In this document: positions 63,620 through 64,000 of the stretch, in pieces | Layout: every line of letters begins with the position of its first letter | How positions within the stretch are numbered: the first letter of the stretch is position 1 | Notes under the pieces: generated by a model | Told to the model about the DNA's origin: nothing | Databases searched by the model: none | The model's input: only the letters and a program-made list of their open reading frames with translations | DNA from: Acidovorax radicis N35 | Lineage (GTDB): Bacteria > Pseudomonadota > Gammaproteobacteria > Burkholderiales > Burkholderiaceae_C | Reading direction: 5' to 3' | DNA: 64,000 bases | Assembly: GCF_000204195.1 (NCBI RefSeq) | Contig: NZ_AFBG01000015.1 | Location: 101,410 to 165,409, forward strand | Position numbers and translations under genes: made by a program

Positions 63620-63648
63620 ATGGGGATGGAGTTTTTCTCCATCTCCAT
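63620..63648 (+). other. Hairpin upstream of the histone-like gene
   Basis: ATGGGGATGGAG (63620-63631) pairs with CTCCATCTCCAT (63637-63648), 12 bp with one G.U, over a TTTTT loop, 60 bases before the next ATG. Without a T-run after the stem it is a poor terminator for nrdB and may be a leader structure. Confidence 0.45.
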
Positions 63649-63711
63649 GGATCGCTTTCTGTCCACTGCAGACAGGAAGTGCTCTTTGCAAATTGACCCA
63701 AGGAGAACATG

Positions 63712-64000
63712 ATGGCAACTGCGAAAAAACCAGCCGCTAAGAAGGCTGCACCAGCGAAAAAAGCTGCACCTGCAAAACCAGTAGCAGCGAAGAAGGCTGC
63801 ACCTGCCAAGAAGGCAGCAGCACCGGCAAAGAAGGCCGCTCCCGCCAAGAAGGCAGTAGCAGCGAAGAAGGCCGCGCCTGCCAAGAAGGCAGCAGCACCG
63901 GCAAAGAAGGCCGCTCCCGCCAAGAAGGCAGTAGCAGCGAAGAAGGCCGCACCTGCCAAGAAGGCAGCAGCACCGGCAAAGAAGGCCGCTCCCGCCAAGA
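63712..64000 (+). CDS. Histone H1-like Ala/Lys/Pro-rich protein (AlgP/Hc1-type), 3' end outside window
   Basis: The frame reads ATAKKPAAKKAAPAKKAAPA and continues as runs of AAPAKK to the window edge with no stop. Such low-complexity basic proteins bind DNA and resemble the C-terminal tail of eukaryotic histone H1; related genes in betaproteobacteria and pseudomonads (AlgP) are called histone-like. ATG 63712 is preferred over ATG 63709 because the AGGAG (63701-63705) is then six bases away. The DNA is a 75-bp tandem repeat, so length may vary between strains. At least 96 residues are visible. Confidence 0.88.
   Translation, partial: MATAKKPAAKKAAPAKKAAPAKPVAAKKAAPAKKAAAPAKKAAPAKKAVAAKKAAPAKKAAAPAKKAAPAKKAVAAKKAAPAKKAAAPAKKAAPAK
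63790..64000 (+). repeat. 75-bp in-frame tandem repeat in the histone-like gene
   Basis: Two full copies (63790-63864 and 63865-63939) and 61 bp of a third (63940-64000) encode KKAAPAKKAAAPAKKAAPAK plus KAVAA. Copies differ by two or three bases (for example GCTGCA, GCCGCG and GCCGCA at the same place), all silent. Being 25 codons long, gain or loss of a unit keeps the frame. Confidence 0.9.

Noticed and set aside
63737..63998. Repeat array at the right edge considered as a CRISPR or minisatellite locus
   Set aside because: The 75-bp units are contiguous, without spacers, and keep one open reading frame encoding AAPAKK runs, so it is a coding tandem repeat.

Overview
The window is a gene-dense, high-GC chromosomal segment whose gene content and order point to a betaproteobacterium of the family Comamonadaceae, close to Acidovorax. 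This rests on gene order and on the look of the proteins, not on a database search. Indicators are the pyrR-pyrB-pyrC' cluster, the dusB-fis-purH cluster, an IclR-type pobR beside pobA, a glrK/qseG/glrR-opgGH block, nrdA with tandem ATP cones, and an Ala/Lys/Pro-rich histone-H1-like protein. No phage, insertion sequence, CRISPR array or integrase was seen.

Layout. 1-6567: end of a Yip1-like membrane protein gene, plsC, and a leftward pyrimidine cluster (yqgE-ruvX-pyrR-pyrB-pyrC') with a photolyase gene diverging from it. 6577-17939: a leftward twitching-motility block, pilG-pilH-pilI-pilJ-chpA followed by a pilU-type retraction ATPase, with a rubredoxin gene upstream. 18006-22592: thiD-hemL, then a divergent IclR regulator and pobA. 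22664-25993: dusB-fis-purH plus a DUF5076 gene. 26156-27361: a degenerate VanX-like lipoprotein and a YqaA-type membrane protein. 27398-32418: a small accessory glycan island with a sulfotransferase diverging from a tightly coupled operon of glycosyltransferase, PIG-L-like protein, Gfo/Idh dehydrogenase and DegT aminotransferase. 32553-41858: housekeeping genes (diguanylate cyclase, rarD, ychF, MOSC protein, UbiH-like hydroxylase, dsbC, M61 peptidase, enoyl-CoA hydratase). 41884: tRNA with CAU anticodon. 42150-51376: a secreted small protein, miaB, glrK-qseG-glrR and opgGH. 51622-58875: caspase-like C13 lipoprotein, ffh, ypjD, a PP0621-type protein, pilS-pilR and ampD. 59104-64000: NrdR-controlled nrdAB and the start of the histone-like gene.

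How the parts work together. Two type IV pilus control circuits lie in one window: the Pil-Chp chemosensory system and PilS/PilR. The second sigma-54 response regulator, GlrR, sits directly upstream of opgGH. The 181-bp gap before opgG contains an exact TGTC-N10-GACA inverted repeat, the form described for E. coli GlrR sites, and a near-consensus -24/-12 sigma-54 promoter. This suggests that envelope stress sensed by GlrK/QseG drives periplasmic glucan synthesis, and it is the strongest candidate here for an undescribed regulatory link. Other signals are NrdR boxes flanking the nrdA promoter, a palindromic Fis-like site in the dusB-fis promoter, a family of short dispersed hairpin repeats (five copies), a dihydroorotase-like protein without its metal ligands, and an eight-C tract that may put the thiD start out of frame.
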